Below, piece after piece: positions 35,287-46,488 of a DNA stretch of 64,000 nucleotides. This stretch comes from Pseudoips prasinana (taxonomy: Eukaryota; Arthropoda; Insecta; Lepidoptera; Nolidae), in contig OX621241.1 in the NCBI GenBank assembly GCA_951640165.1, forward strand, positions 12,405,001 through 12,469,000. Reading direction: 5' to 3'. The notes under the pieces were generated by a model. That model had not been told where the DNA came from. It worked only from the letters and a program-made list of their open reading frames with translations, and did no database searches. The position numbers were made by a program, and so were the translations under genes. Every line of letters begins with the position of its first letter. Within the stretch, counting starts at the first letter, position 1.

Positions 35287-35565
35287 AGTAAGTAAATATG
35301 CAATGAAAAATAATATCATAACGTGATTATTTTTCTTATAAAATTATCGTGTATGCAAAGTTAATAAAGTTTTATTGGCAGTTATGTCGCGGGCAATGGA
35401 TGAAATAATGAAATTTATTCAGAACTTGGGTAATAATATAACTTGTCAAGCTCACAATGCAGTAGGTACATAGACATAGTCAGATACAGTAACAAAAAAA
35501 AAATTGTCCGTCCGTACGGTCTGTGTTATCACATTTTTTTTTAATCCTTGAATAAATAACAAGTT

Positions 35566-35672
35566 TATCATCATCATATCAACCGAAATACGTCCACTGC
35601 TGGACAAAGGCCTAACCCACGACCTACGGCGTTGAAAGCAAGCATTTGCCAACCACGCCAACAGGCCTGTAA
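35566..35672 (-). mobile_element. Chimeric SINE: tRNA family 1 head fused to RTE tail
   Basis: On the minus strand: AGGCCTGTTGGCGTGGTTGG, CAAATGCTTGCTTTCAACGC, GTCGTGGGTT, that is the family 1 tRNA head up to the B box. It then switches to AGGCCTTTGTCCAGCAGTGG, ACGTATTTCGGTTGATATGA, TGATGA, which is the 3' tail of the local RTE LINE. The family 1 body is absent. Template switching during reverse transcription would produce this. Confidence 0.65.
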
Positions 35673-36003
35673 TGTGTGATGATGATCTTAAAAGGGTAGC
35701 AGAAAATCCTATGTACCAAGCTCATCCTTGTCTAGTGTGGAAAAGGTTCAAAGGTTGTGAGGGCTAAAAGTAGGTTTTGAACAAATATTACGGCCTCAAT
35801 AAGACTAGATTATGATATGATCATGCGCTTAATACCTACATCTTTTATGTAGAAAACAAATACATCCCAGTCTACTGTAGTTAGTTTAAATCTCTCATTT
35901 AAGTTGTAGAGTCGCCTGGGATGTAATTTTAATTTCTCTGATGATCTTATTGATGATCTTCCTTGATAATGTATCACGAACAAATTTTAAACGTTGCTAT
36001 GTA

Positions 36004-36138
36004 CAGACGCCAGCACATCCAGCTACCCCAATCTGTCAAATTTCTTTTATAGATTTTCAACTTTATCACAAAAGCATAAGGTTCACTTTCAATTGGGGAA
36101 ATTTGACAGATTGGGTTAGCTTGGTGTGCTGGCGTCTG
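36004..36138. mobile_element. TA-flanked MITE (CAGACGCCAGCA), copy 1
   Basis: 135 bp, flanked by TA, with inverted ends CAGACGCCAGCACATC / TGTGCTGGCGTCTG and deeper pairing of CCCCAATCTGTCAAATTTC with its complement. TA duplication suggests a Tc1/mariner-mobilised MITE. It is the cleanest of four copies; the others are at 36832 (split), 54877 and 62277. Confidence 0.88.
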
Positions 36139-36456
36139 TACGTACTGAAGTAAACAATGGAAAAGATTTCCCCTATTTGAGTTCAACATAGCTATTAATT
36201 CAGGATATCCGCGATAATATTACACGTGTACAATTAAAAAGGTATTTTATAATAATGTAAAATCTAATTGAATTTGCGCAGTAATCTGGGTAATTGAAAT
36301 CTACTTATCTCTATATTGCTTATCACATCACATTTTAATTAAGTGCATGCACTATGAACACAGCATGTCCATTAATAACCTCATATCATTATATTTTATT
36401 TGTAGTTTATTTATATACTGGGCACTGTAAAATGACTACTTAAATATATCATAATA

Positions 36457-36770
36457 ATATGGCCTCCTTGTCGAATTACGGACACGGCGGCCAGTCTCAA
36501 TGGAGACTAGCCTGCGGGGGGCACTTTCTATACCATCACTCCGATGGGACGACTAGCGATACGACTGGAACGAGGTCAGGTACAGGACCGACGGCTTTAC
36601 GTGCTTTCCGAGGCACGGGGGTAAAATGCCGCCAACTCCCTCGGGCTTATACTGAGACATTTTCTTTATACAGAAAAATCCCAAAATTACTTTTGGCCGA
36701 CCCGGGATTTGAACACAGGATATCATTATCTGTGGTTGAACACGCTACTCCTAGACCAACTACTACTACT
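36457..36770 (-). mobile_element. tRNA-headed SINE, family 4
   Basis: Minus-strand head TTGGTCTAGGAGTAGCGTGT (A box) and GTTCAAATCCCGGGTCGGCC (B box), then a body with GCACGTAAAGCCGTCGGTCC, TGTACCTGACC, ending in CTCCATTGAGACTGGCCGCC. It is closely similar to 14020-14310. Its body module also appears in the 5S-headed element at 14600-14830. The plus-strand open frame over it (36459-36887) is not a gene. Confidence 0.78.
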
Positions 36771-37588
36771 ACGATTTGTATCCTGTATGTGGATATTATA
36801 GTATTCATGGAGTTCGAACAAAACCAATGTACAGACGCCAGGACATCAAGCTACCCCTATCTGTCAAATTTATTTTCTAGATCTTAAACTTTATTAAATA
36901 AATAAAATAAAATAAAAAAGGTTTTTATTCACGTAGACTATAAAAAAGCGCTTGTAAATAGTCAGAACATGTTTGTAGTAATATAGTTGTATACATTAGA
37001 TATTATTTCTAGTAACATAGATATTTAGGTACATCTTGTATGAAAACATTTATAAAATTTATTTTATTACAGAAATGATATTTAGCTAGCTCGTATCAAG
37101 TTATTGTCAAGAGATTATGTTTAATTATCTAGTTTAAGTCTAATATTTTTACTACATATTGTCAATGGTTCTGTCTATATTAAAGGTATTATTATTATGA
37201 CGGACCTTGTGTTAATAACGACGGTCGCGCTTTAATGCTACCACCGGATCCAATGCGCCCCAACTGAGAAGACCCAGCGAAACAAACTCAGTGGGTTCAT
37301 CTACTACCGGTTTCAACACGACCCAGTTGAGACGGTCCGGCGAAACATACTCAAGCGGGCATGAACACGGGATTTGGTCCAATTAGAGTAATTATTTAGT
37401 AGGCAAACACAATATATGCTCGATCGGTTGTCTGAATGCTTATTATTTTAGATTATATGTAGGTATACAAAAGAAAAACTTCGAAACAATAACATTATTC
37501 ATTTTGAGACAGAGTCAATAATTTTAAATTAAGTATATGATAGCAAGCATTTACAGATAGTTCACGTAACACAGCAGATCAGTCATGT

Positions 37589-39558
37589 CTATATGGCTAC
37601 AAGATCTCCAGCGAGCAATGTGCAGGTAGGAAGTGAGAGCCAGACGTCTTTGTCATCGATGTACTCTTTAGTGGTGTAATAATCCCTAGCCATAAGTATA
37701 CGTTTAATATGTGTTTTAAAACTTGTGTCAGGCAGATCAGTAAATTGAGTAGGAAGCTTGTTATAAAACCTAATACAATTTCCTAAAAATGATTTATTAG
37801 TTTTGCTTACTCTAAAGCCTGGCATGGCTAGTTTGTTTTTATTCCTAGTATTTATATTATACAGCTTTTCTTTTTATAATTATGAATATTTTTTCTAACA
37901 AACATTATATTCTGATATATATATTCCGATGGCACAGTAAGTATATTTATTTCTTTAAACAAATTTCGCAAAGAATCGCGACTGCCTAAACCATAAATGG
38001 CTCTGACTGCTCTTTTCTGCAATACAAAAATAGTACCTATGTCAGCCGCCGAACCCCACAGCAGAATGCCATACGACATAATGCTATGAAAGTACGCGAA
38101 ATACACTAATCTAACAGTTTGTTCATCTGACAATTGTCTTATTTTCCAGACAGCATAGGAAGCCGCTGCTGTGTGGTGACGGCGACAAATATCAGAATCA
38201 GAATATCATCACCCCATCTCATACCGTGGGGGGCGTAGAAGTCGACCCGAGGGAATATCTACCAGAGGACGGGAAGCAGCTTCCTTCTGAGTACTACGAC
38301 CATCATACTGCGATCGCCAACCCGCCTGCCAAGCGTGGCGATTATGGCATATCCCCTCAAGATGATTCTTGAGAGAGGCTTGTCCAGCAGTGGACTTATT
38401 TAAGCTGTAATGATGATGATGATGATGATAGGAAGCCGAACTTAATTTACCTGTTAACTTTTCAATCTGAGGACCCCATTGCAGTTTTGAATCAAGTGTC
38501 AATCCTAAAAATACGGTCGATGGGACTAAATCTAATATTTTCGCATTAAGTGCAACTGTTGGTACAATTTGAGTCACATTCGGCAATGAGAACCTGATGC
38601 ATTTAGTTTTCCCTGCATTTAACAAGAGATTATTTGCCGAAAACCATTCTGATATAAAGCTGGGTGTTTTATTATGCTCAATAAGATCTTTATCCTCTCT
38701 ATTTACTTTAAATATGAGCGACGTATTATCAGCGAACAAAATTATGTCTGATACTTTCTCTACCAGATAAGGGAGATCATTTATATAAACTAGAAATAAA
38801 AATGGGCCCAATATAGATCTTTGGGGCACCCCCATTTTCACAGGATGACGTGCCGAAGTGACACCGCCTATCGAAACCATCTGTTGTCGCCCCGATAAAT
38901 AGGACATCACAAGATCAAGAGATGTGCCAGATATTCCATAGTACTTCAGTTTGACAACGAGCGTACGATGATCAACGCAATCCAAAGCCTTAGAGAGATT
39001 ACAGAAAACTCCCAGCGCATCCTGTGATCCCTCCCAAGCCTCCAATATTGACCTAATTAATGTACAACCTGCATCCTGAGTAGAGCGGCCCCTTGTAAAC
39101 CCGAACTGCTTGTTATGCAATATCTCATTCACGTTAAAGTGCGACAACATTTGGCTGAGCATCAGCTTTTCAAATATTTTACTTAAAGCTGGCAGTATTG
39201 AGATAGGCCTATAATTCGTGGCATTTTTTGAACAACCTGCCTTGAAAATGGGTATTATCTTACTTATTTTCATTAAATCGGGAAAGACACCATCACTTAT
39301 ACAGCCATTGAAGATGGCTGCAAGGATTGTAGCAATGTTTAGTATGATTGATTCAATTTCTTTAACAGACAGTCCCCACAAATCTTCTGTGCCTTTCCTT
39401 TTAATACTCTTAAAAGCTTTTATAATATCATCACTTGTAATATCATCTGGTGATGATGCGAGACACTTAGTAATATCCACGGGTATATTTTCAAAGAAAG
39501 CAGCAAAAAAATTGGCAATGGTAAGCTTGTCTGAAACCAGTTCATCACCAATATTCAA
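37589..39558 (-). pseudogene. LINE copy B reverse transcriptase, inactivated
   Basis: Follows the copy A protein but is broken. A net loss of 20 codons lies after SSPD near the N-terminus. The catalytic Asp of motif A is changed (CNLSKALD instead of CDLSKAFD). Motif C is FADN instead of FADD, and GVPQGS has become GVPQRS. A SINE interrupts the frame after SSASY, its tail read as a run of His codons. The remaining C-terminal part (38133-37589) is shifted once near 37850. With both catalytic positions hit it cannot encode a working polymerase. Confidence 0.88.
38166..38427 (+). mobile_element. RTE-derived short element (SINE family 3), with 11-bp duplication
   Basis: Lies inside LINE copy B between two copies of ATAGGAAGCCG (38155-38165 and 38428-38438). 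Head CTGCTGTGTGGTGACGGCG; middle CACCCCATCTCATACCGTGG, CGATCGCCAACCCGCCTGCC, AAGCGTGGCGATTATGGCAT; tail GTCCAGCAGTGGACTTATTT and (ATG)n. Head and tail match the 5' and 3' ends of the RTE at 51251-53171. It is the reference copy for this family. Confidence 0.9.
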
Positions 39559-39649
39559 TACTAATGTTTGATCTCATTACATAAGCATAAGGTTCACTTT
39601 CAATTGGGGAAATTTGACAGATTGAGTAGCCTGATGCTGGCGTCTGTAC

Positions 39650-39699
39650 AACGATACGTCATCGTCACGTAATGCCCTACGTGACGATGACATATCGTT
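39650..39699. repeat. Short perfect-arm palindrome
   Basis: AACGATACGTCATCGTCACG (39650-39669) pairs with CGTGACGATGACATATCGTT (39680-39699) with one mismatch and a ~10-nt loop. It lies directly against the right end of the split MITE. Confidence 0.6.
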
Positions 39700-39785
39700 T
39701 GCGGATACTCTTCGAATTACGGCATCTTCCCAGCAGCACCAGCTCAATATTATTACATTTGTACCAAGGTAATCGTTAACGACGG

Positions 39786-40428
39786 GACGGGCCTGTGGCG
39801 TGGTTGGCAAATGCTTGCCTTGGATGCCGCAGGTGGTGGGTTCGGTTCATACCCAGGACAGATATTTATGTCCATGAACATGTGAGTTTGTCCTGAGTCT
39901 GGGTATAATTATCGATTCTTTTGGAAATACAAACTTATGTATATAAAAGGAAAGCAGTAGGTATATGTAGCTGCTACTTAGTTTGCGATCAGATGGCCGT
40001 GAGTGAATAAATAAAATAAAATAAAAATAAAAAGGTTTTTATCCACGTAGACTTTAAAAAAGCGCTTGTAAATAGTCAGTGTTTGTAGTAATATAGTTGT
40101 GTACATTATTATTTCCAGTAACATAGATATTTAGGTACACATTGTATGAAAACATTTATAAAATTTATTACATTATAGCAATGATATTTAGCTAGCTCGT
40201 ATCAAGTTATTGTCAAGATATTTTGTTTAATTATCTAGTTTAAGTCTATTATTTTTACTATATATTGTCAATGGTTCTGTCTATATTAAGGTATTATTAT
40301 TTTGACGGACCTTGTGTTAATAACGACGGTCGCGCTTTAATGCGACCACCGGATCCAATGCGCCCCAACTGCGAAGACCCAGCGAAACAAACTCAGTTGT
40401 ACAATAATGTCCCAAGATATTATTTAAC
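39786..40428 (+). mobile_element. tRNA-SINE family 1, split by LINE 3' fragment
   Basis: Head GGGCCTGTGGCGTGGTTGGC and GTGGTGGGTTCGGTTCATAC (B box with a change), body to GATCAGATGGCCGTGAGTGA (40004), then after the LINE insertion the family end AATAATGTCCCAAGATATT (40403-40421). Joining the two parts restores the usual order with a short AATAA repeat at the junction. Confidence 0.84.
40011..40402 (-). mobile_element. LINE copy C, short 3' fragment
   Basis: Matches the 3' UTR of LINE copies A and B (compare 2156-2540) with small deletions, from the (AAAAT)n tail to AACAAACTCAGT. It is a very short 5'-truncated insertion in a SINE. No coding sequence remains. Confidence 0.9.
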
Positions 40429-40440
40429 AAGAAGGGATCT

Positions 40441-40662
40441 GACATAATCCACACGCTATGAGGGCAGAAAGGTTCTCGAGTGGCCACGAACCGGAAGACG
40501 CAGCGTAGGCAAGCCCCCTACACGATGGACCAATGATCTCGTGAGGGTCGCTGGAAGTCGCTGGATGCGGATAGCGCAAGAACGGCAATTGTGGAGATCT
40601 TTGGGGAGGCCTTTATCGAGTAGTGGGCGTCTTTCGGCTGATATGATGATGATAATGATTGA
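40441..40662 (+). pseudogene. RTE LINE C-terminal end with (ATG)n tail
   Basis: The frame reads EGRKVLEWPRTGRRSVGK, PPTRWTNDLVRVAGSRW, MRIAQERQLWRSLG and ends in GTCTTTCGGCTGATATGATG. This is the conserved C-terminus and 3' tail of the same RTE family as 51251-53171 and 57450-57600. It is 5'-truncated to the last ~70 codons. Confidence 0.8.
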
Positions 40663-41457
40663 CAAGAGTATCCAGACGTAGATTCGCACTGGTGTTTAGA
40701 GCGTGAATTACAGTGCGAATTATTTTCCTCATGCTGTGAACGTGGATGACTTATATGAGTTAATAAGTAAGCTTATCAATCAATCATTCATAAATTTATT
40801 TCACCAAAATTACACATTAATTATTTTTACGTATTATCTTCTTAAAACGGTTCCGAACATAAATTCATTTATAAATTAGGACGTTTCTCGCTATCTATTA
40901 CTTAATGCTGATGTAACCCTACCCATCTTATATCTAACAAAGATATCAAAGAGTCCTCCATAACATTTTCGGATATAGGTGAGGCCCAAACCGTTACATT
41001 AGCTACACCCACACGCAATCCAGCAGTTTCACGAGCCACATCAATGTCCAGGGCTGTAGTTGGGGAAAAGACATTAAACATAAACATGAATTTTTCTTTG
41101 AAGTTACTGGTCGAATATCAAACCATCGTCTGCAGACAATTCTGGTTCTTCAATATTTCCTATCGATGAAGAATATATCTACTTTTTGACTCTATCTATG
41201 TAACTTATTAGGCAATCCTACGCAAGAAAATGATCCTAGGTAGCAAAATGATTCTGTAGACTGACTCCCTTAGTAGAGTGACGAAAACAAGAAGTAAGTC
41301 AGACTTAACAGTCACTTTAGAATGCTCACTTTAGAATTGTACGGTTAAATCTAACACGTAAAAGGGCGTATTTTACACATACCAAAACAGGTGTATGCAA
41401 TGCGGTATGCTGTGTTGTTTACTATTATTTACTTCTATCTATATATCTGTCTGTCTA

Positions 41458-41493
<36 letters not shown>

Positions 41494-43764
41494 GATTTAT
41501 TTACACTTTATTGTACACCAATAGTAATATCACATACGGAAGAATTAAATGACAAAGTATACAATCGACAGTCACTAACACTAACATGTGATATCTTCGA
41601 GACAACCAAGGAATGGACAAGAATAGGGATTATTATTTTGAGATGGCAGTTATCGGTGTACTTTAGACCATGGTTAGCAGTACCCATTGTTACTCAGTGC
41701 AAGAGCCTACTGTCAATATATAGCTACTTACATGTTACTATAATATTTGTTCTTTCATTCCTTACCAGCCTATACACTCTGCTGGAATTTATGTAAACTT
41801 TGTGCTTAACGCAACGTTGCCATTAACTTACGCTTAATGTTATTGGCAACGTAGGTATTGTAAAAAAACACTCTGATTTGAGGAGGATAAATCAAGGTAA
41901 TTGGTGCGTTGGCGCTTAACCTTACATTTGTCAATGATCGGAAAACTCGAATATAACTGGTATAGAAAAGAAAACCGTGTTTTTAGGCCAAATATGAATC
42001 TTCTACAGACATGTTGGCCGTTTGCTGGTTTTGGGTAGGTAGGTATATACCCAACATATGCAGATGTTGGGTATATACCTACCTACCCAAAACAAGCAAA
42101 CGGCTGTATTGGGTGAAGAAGGATTTGTGCGAGGGCATGCAATTTTAATAGTCATAGGCATAAAATTTCGTTGTCTACGTAGATACGTACGCAGACTACG
42201 AAACGATGCGTATTGTTTACGACCAACATACTTACTGGTAGTCTGTTGTCTCTACCTACCCCTCTGGGAAACAGGCGTGAATCTTTGTATGTATGTATAC
42301 CTAATTTGGGTATCCCAGGATAAATTGCGATCAAAATGGACGCCAATATTTTGGACAGTGCTACTGAACTGAACTGAATTACAAAAAACTAAGATTACAT
42401 TACATTATTAAAGTTTAGTTTCAGAAGTCGCGGAAGTCACATTGGCTTTGTTAACAATATTTAACAACTCTATTGGTTTATCTTAGGTACGAAATTTTCC
42501 CGTGAATTTAACTAATTTGTATAGATAGACACTGGCCTTGGGGTGCCGCCGGCAGACTAAACTTACGTATCATTAGCGTTCGAGGCTCATTTTGACCCAG
42601 TTTTGACCTCATTTCTTTATCGAATGTTAAGCTTGTTAAGCCAGATCAGACCGTACTGCTTATATTTAAAGTTTATTCCGGCAAAACTGAGCCTAGTACT
42701 TTCCTGTAATGAATTATTTGGTTTTTCCAAAAAAAATGCGCTATATTGTTTACTGATTTAACTTCGATCAAAACCACACATAGCATGATTGCTTTAAGCA
42801 GACTTTTTGTACATCATATTTCAGATTTCGTAACTTTGTGATTGAACTACTCCTAAACGCCTGATGATATTTTTCTGTGTGATTAAGCGGCTCCCTTAAC
42901 GACACATAGATTAGGTGCTATGTTTTCAACATGATTGTGTGTGTAGTGTATGCTTGAGAAGCTTGCGATTTAGATTACCTACAACAAGTTTTTTATTTTT
43001 ACTATTTTGCTTAATTGTACCTACTTGGTGTCCACCGTATGCTGATTTAAACATAATTGGAATATATGTAGAAAAATTGCAAGCACCGACGCGACGTATA
43101 GGTACGACAGTGGTATTCGGAAATTTCATCGAAAGAACAAGAAAAGGGTACCCGTATTAATTTGAAATCTACTGATTTTAAACCCAATTTAACATAAATA
43201 TTATAATGTATATCATGAAACCTTTCTTGATAGATATTAAAAATGTTTAGATAATAAATAAAAACGTTGAATTGAAGGGGGTTATCTCACCAAAATTGTC
43301 CAGTAAACAATCAACGTCATTTATCAATGCAAATAAAAGTTATGCCATAACCATGCTTTGTATTGAGAGATGTTGAATTCATAGTGTATTTTATAACAAA
43401 CATCGCGTGCTGCAAACTACTTAATGATAAATGGGGATATAAATCGCTATGAGCGGTTAGCGCCAAATGACTCGACCGTATCGATCAAATATCTTGCATA
43501 GTCGACGCCAGGGCCGTACTCGTAGAAAATTTATAAAAACATTCCTGAGTAAATATTTGTGACTAATGCAAGCACTTCATTTTGTTAGTAATAAATACTG
43601 CCAAGAGCGTAATGAACGAAAACGAAAGCGAAACTAATGAACTTGCGTGCTGAAAACATAATGAAAAATACTTACGTCATGTGTTCCAATTGTTAAAAGT
43701 AAAAAAAACATTGTAATTTGATATTTTTTATATACGTACCTACCTACCACAAACTCCATTTAAA
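40663..43764. other. Interval with one unassigned frame and simple repeats
   Basis: A 61-codon minus-strand frame (41087-40902) reads coding-like (DVARETAGLRVGVANVT, DSLISLLDIRW) but matches nothing I know. 41450-41490 is a (TA)n/(TCTA)n microsatellite. 42017-42104 is a strong palindrome listed separately. Nothing else is assigned. Confidence 0.35.
42017..42104. repeat. Palindrome with 40-bp arms
   Basis: Arms 42017-42056 and 42065-42104 (GCCGTTTGCTGGTTTTGGGT... and its complement) differ at one base and enclose an 8-nt loop (TATGCAGA). A recent foldback insertion or an inverted duplication. Confidence 0.85.
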
Positions 43765-44037
43765 CTAATAATAATAATATCCTGGGACATTATTTACACA
43801 CGGCCATCTGATCCCAAACTAAGCAGAGCTTGTACTATGGTAACCAGATAACTGATATACCTACGACATATACTATTTTTCTTTTGTAAATACATACTTA
43901 CATAGATAATTACACCCAGACTCAGGACAAACAGACATGTTCATGCACACATATATCTGTCCTGGGTGGGAATCGAACCCACGACCTCCAGCGTGAAAAG
44001 CAAGTACATATTTGCCAACCACGCCATCAGGCCCGTC
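43765..44037 (-). mobile_element. tRNA-derived SINE, family 1
   Basis: On the minus strand GACGGGCCTGATGGCGTGGT (A box region), CGTGGGTTCGATTCCCACCC (B box), AGGACAGATATATGTGTGCA, then GTTTGGGATCAGATGGCCGT and AATAATGTCCCAGGATATTA at the end. A well-preserved copy. Confidence 0.88.
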
Positions 44038-44472
44038 AATGTCATATTGTCGTTCCGTATATAGCTATACAGCTCAGCATATTTTTTCATAAAGTTTTAT
44101 TCCGCTTATCAGTTTCGTACGTGGGCCCCATAATCAAAAATAATATTCGTGGTTCAGGCCACTCCACATTAGGTACTTTTTGATGTAATTATGTACCCTG
44201 GATTAGATGCATAGAGGCGGTCCCGTTGAACAGTAATTTGCTATGAACGGCCAAATACCGATGTCTTTCGTATTTAAAACTCATAAATTGACATACTTAA
44301 TAATTACGTTTTATAGAAAATGTAAATGATGTCTAAGAAGAATGTATCTTAACTCCTTCGCAAAAAAAATACGGGTGGTTTTGATTTTTCTATATTATTG
44401 GTAATCATTTAGTTCTAAAGAGATGTTAATAACCAAACTTTGTTACTGGCTCTTAATTAAGAGATAATTTTC

Positions 44473-44521
44473 GAATTTGGATTAAACATACTTACCTATG
44501 TTGTATGTTTAATCCAAATTC
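44473..44521. repeat. Short hairpin
   Basis: GAATTTGGATTAAACATA pairs with TATGTTTAATCCAAATTC around an 11-13-nt spacer. Confidence 0.6.
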
Positions 44522-44784
44522 AAAACTTTCATTTTACAAAATAATAGACCCCCTTTTCAAATTTTTGTGACATTTTACTTAATATTCGCGGGTTTGCGGT
44601 TAAAAGGTTATCAGGCAACTAAAATACCTTCTCGTTATTTTTAGTACAATAATTTATGTTATTTTCTTCTTTTTATAAATGGCAATTAGTGCCGATGTCG
44701 ACAATTTATGTTAGTGGCATAATCCTGCCTTATTGTGACTTAAATCTTAGTGTCCGTGTAAATAGCTGAAAAAGCAATAAGAGC

Positions 44785-45116
44785 TAGTAAAATTATAGCG
44801 CTGCTGAATGAGGAGTGTAGCCAATGTTACGTCTCATAGCGGTTAAACGTTAGTCATTGAACCGTCCAAAGAACCTGGACCCGATACCAAGAGACAAGTA
44901 CCATTCGTAGAAGGCAATGTTCTGGGAAAAAACGTTGCACTCAACCACCGACTTTAGTGTCTCAGGCGCTGAGGATCCGTAAATGAGGGCCCCCAAGTTA
45001 CAGCGCCCGATTGCTCAACTGAGGATCCCTAGAAATTGTCTATCTTGTAACTGGAGTAACATACTCTTCTCTGATGAGGCTCAAATATGTCTGAATGGTA
45101 AGAACCGACATCGGTG
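44785..45116 (+). pseudogene. Tc1-like transposase, N-terminal half, split by the foldback element
   Basis: Fragments in shifting frames: LNEECSQCYVS and TVQRTWTRYQET (helix-turn-helix region), VSQALRIRK, then LSCNWSNILFSDEAQICLNG, where the Asp of FSDEA is a catalytic residue of the DDE triad. It is broken by stops and shifts. The sequence stops at ACATCGGTG (45108-45116), repeated at 56423-56431, where the other half resumes. Confidence 0.78.
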
Positions 45117-45915
45117 GTGTGCGTCACGATTGCTCCGCCACGTTATCCAAACAGAAAAAGAAATCGCTATATTTTTTGTCAAAATTAGTCAAAATCGAAA
45201 AGTTTTGACTAATCGAATCGATTAGTCAAAACTTTGTCAAAGCAGAAATAAAGAAGTTACAGGGGTTTTAAGTTGGCCGCGCGAACGTAACGTGCACGAT
45301 TGCGCGGCCATGGAGATCTCAGTAACTACTTGGGATAGAGATCTAAATCTTTTTGTTAATTGAACATTTCATTTGTCAACAATTGTCAAAAAAAGAATTA
45401 TAAGACTAAGATCAATATTTCACGAAATATTCACCTTGGAAGTTATGGCCGCGCAATCGTGCACTTGATGTTTCTTTAATCTCGATTATTTCTTAAAAAC
45501 TTAACATATCATGCAGTAAAACTGTTACTAGAAGAAAGGTTTTAATATGTCAAAAGTACCGAAAGCATTTCATGCCACCAAAGTTTATTTGAACTGACGA
45601 AATCAAGGCAAAACAAAAGTTTCGTGGCCGCGCAATCGTAACGTTACTTTGAACGCTGATATCTCATTATCTATAATTGTTAAGATTTCGGTGTTAACAT
45701 CCATTTATTCGTAATATTAACCTAATCAGATTGACATAACGTTTTACCCTCAGGACAATTTTCTACGCGTGTAATCTCAAAATAATGATATCTCTTATAA
45801 TGTTCGAGTAGAGTGACCATAATTTCTGTGAAATATGTGGATATCTTTTGCTCTACTAGACGAAACTGTACCTGTTAGGAATAATTGTTGGAGAATTGGC
45901 TAAAATAAAAGAGTT
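45117..45915 (+). repeat. Left arm of the foldback element
   Basis: Carries a GC-rich motif repeatedly: CACGATTGCTCCGCCAC (45125), GGCCGCGC...GATTGCGCGGCC (45275-45309, two facing copies), GGCCGCGCAATCGTGCAC (45447) and GGCCGCGCAATCGTAACG (45626). The spacing is 150-180 bp in otherwise AT-rich sequence. Such iterated motifs in long terminal arms resemble transposase-binding sites; that role is inference. Confidence 0.85.
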
Positions 45916-46084
45916 ATTACACTTTCCTTTTCGGTTTGTCAAACGACTTTTGTGTTTTGTTATGTATTGACGAGTTATAATTTTATCAACGAAACAGTAA
46001 TGGTAATGGCAACAGTATTTCTTGAGCTGGAGTTTCGACCATTTACGTAAAATCGATAAAGTTAGTATAATTATTACGAATTCT

Positions 46085-46250
46085 TTGTGTGGTGACGGCG
46101 TAGAATATCATCACCCCATCTCATCCTGTGGGGGGCCTAGAAATCGTCCTGAAGAAAAACCTACCAGAGAACGGGTAGCAGCGTTTTTCTGTGAACTTTG
46201 CGGAGGATTTTGTCCAACTGTGGACGTAATTTGGCTGACATGGTGAAGTA
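46085..46250 (+). mobile_element. RTE-derived short element (SINE family 3), diverged
   Basis: TGTGTGGTGACGGCGTAGAA, ATCATCACCCCATCTCATCC, TGTGGGGGGCCTAGAAATCG, ACCTACCAGAGAACGGG, then a degraded tail (GTCCAACTGTGGACGTAATT). It lies in the loop of the foldback element just 5' of LINE D. Confidence 0.75.
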
Positions 46251-46488
46251 TAATGTTTTTACGGTCATAAATTATACGAAATACTTTTTTTGCTTGTGGG
46301 TAGTTATAGTGGCAACAACAAAAAATTTGAGCTCTGTTTCTTTTAAATATTTTAATTACTTACTTACATTTTATTATGATAATTTAAAGTTATATTTCAA
46401 TTGCTAAACCCAATTCACTCATATCCACTATCAAATATTCATTATCTTTCAATCTAACTAAAAAATCACCACTTCACTGCACTTCACC

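Larger units (their letters stand above)
36895..39572 (-). mobile_element. LINE copy B, 5'-truncated, same family as 1-2540
   Basis: Reverse-complement match to LINE copy A from its 3' tail (36895) to the base matching position ~72 of the window (39572), so it lacks everything upstream. Truncation at the 5' end and an A-rich (TAAA)n tail are the signs of target-primed insertion. It carries a 262-bp SINE insertion at 38166-38427. Confidence 0.92.
36832..39646. mobile_element. TA-flanked MITE copy 2, split by LINE copy B
   Basis: Left part 36832-36893 (CAGACGCCAGGACATCAAGC ... TTAAACTTTAT) and right part 39573-39646 (ATAAGCATAAGGTTCACTTT ... GATGCTGGCGTCTG) together make one element matching 36004-36138, with TA outside both ends. 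The LINE entered near the centre. Confidence 0.85.

Noticed and set aside
36459..36887. 142-codon plus-strand frame
   Set aside because: It is the antisense of a tRNA-headed SINE and runs into a MITE.
40902..41087. Coding-like 61-codon minus-strand frame
   Set aside because: No family recognised, no splice sites; left unassigned.
41459..41489. (TA)n tract as a regulatory site
   Set aside because: Simple microsatellite, similar to that at 54520-54546; no further context.
42058..42372. 104-codon open frame
   Set aside because: It begins inside the palindrome and shows no motif; treated as chance.
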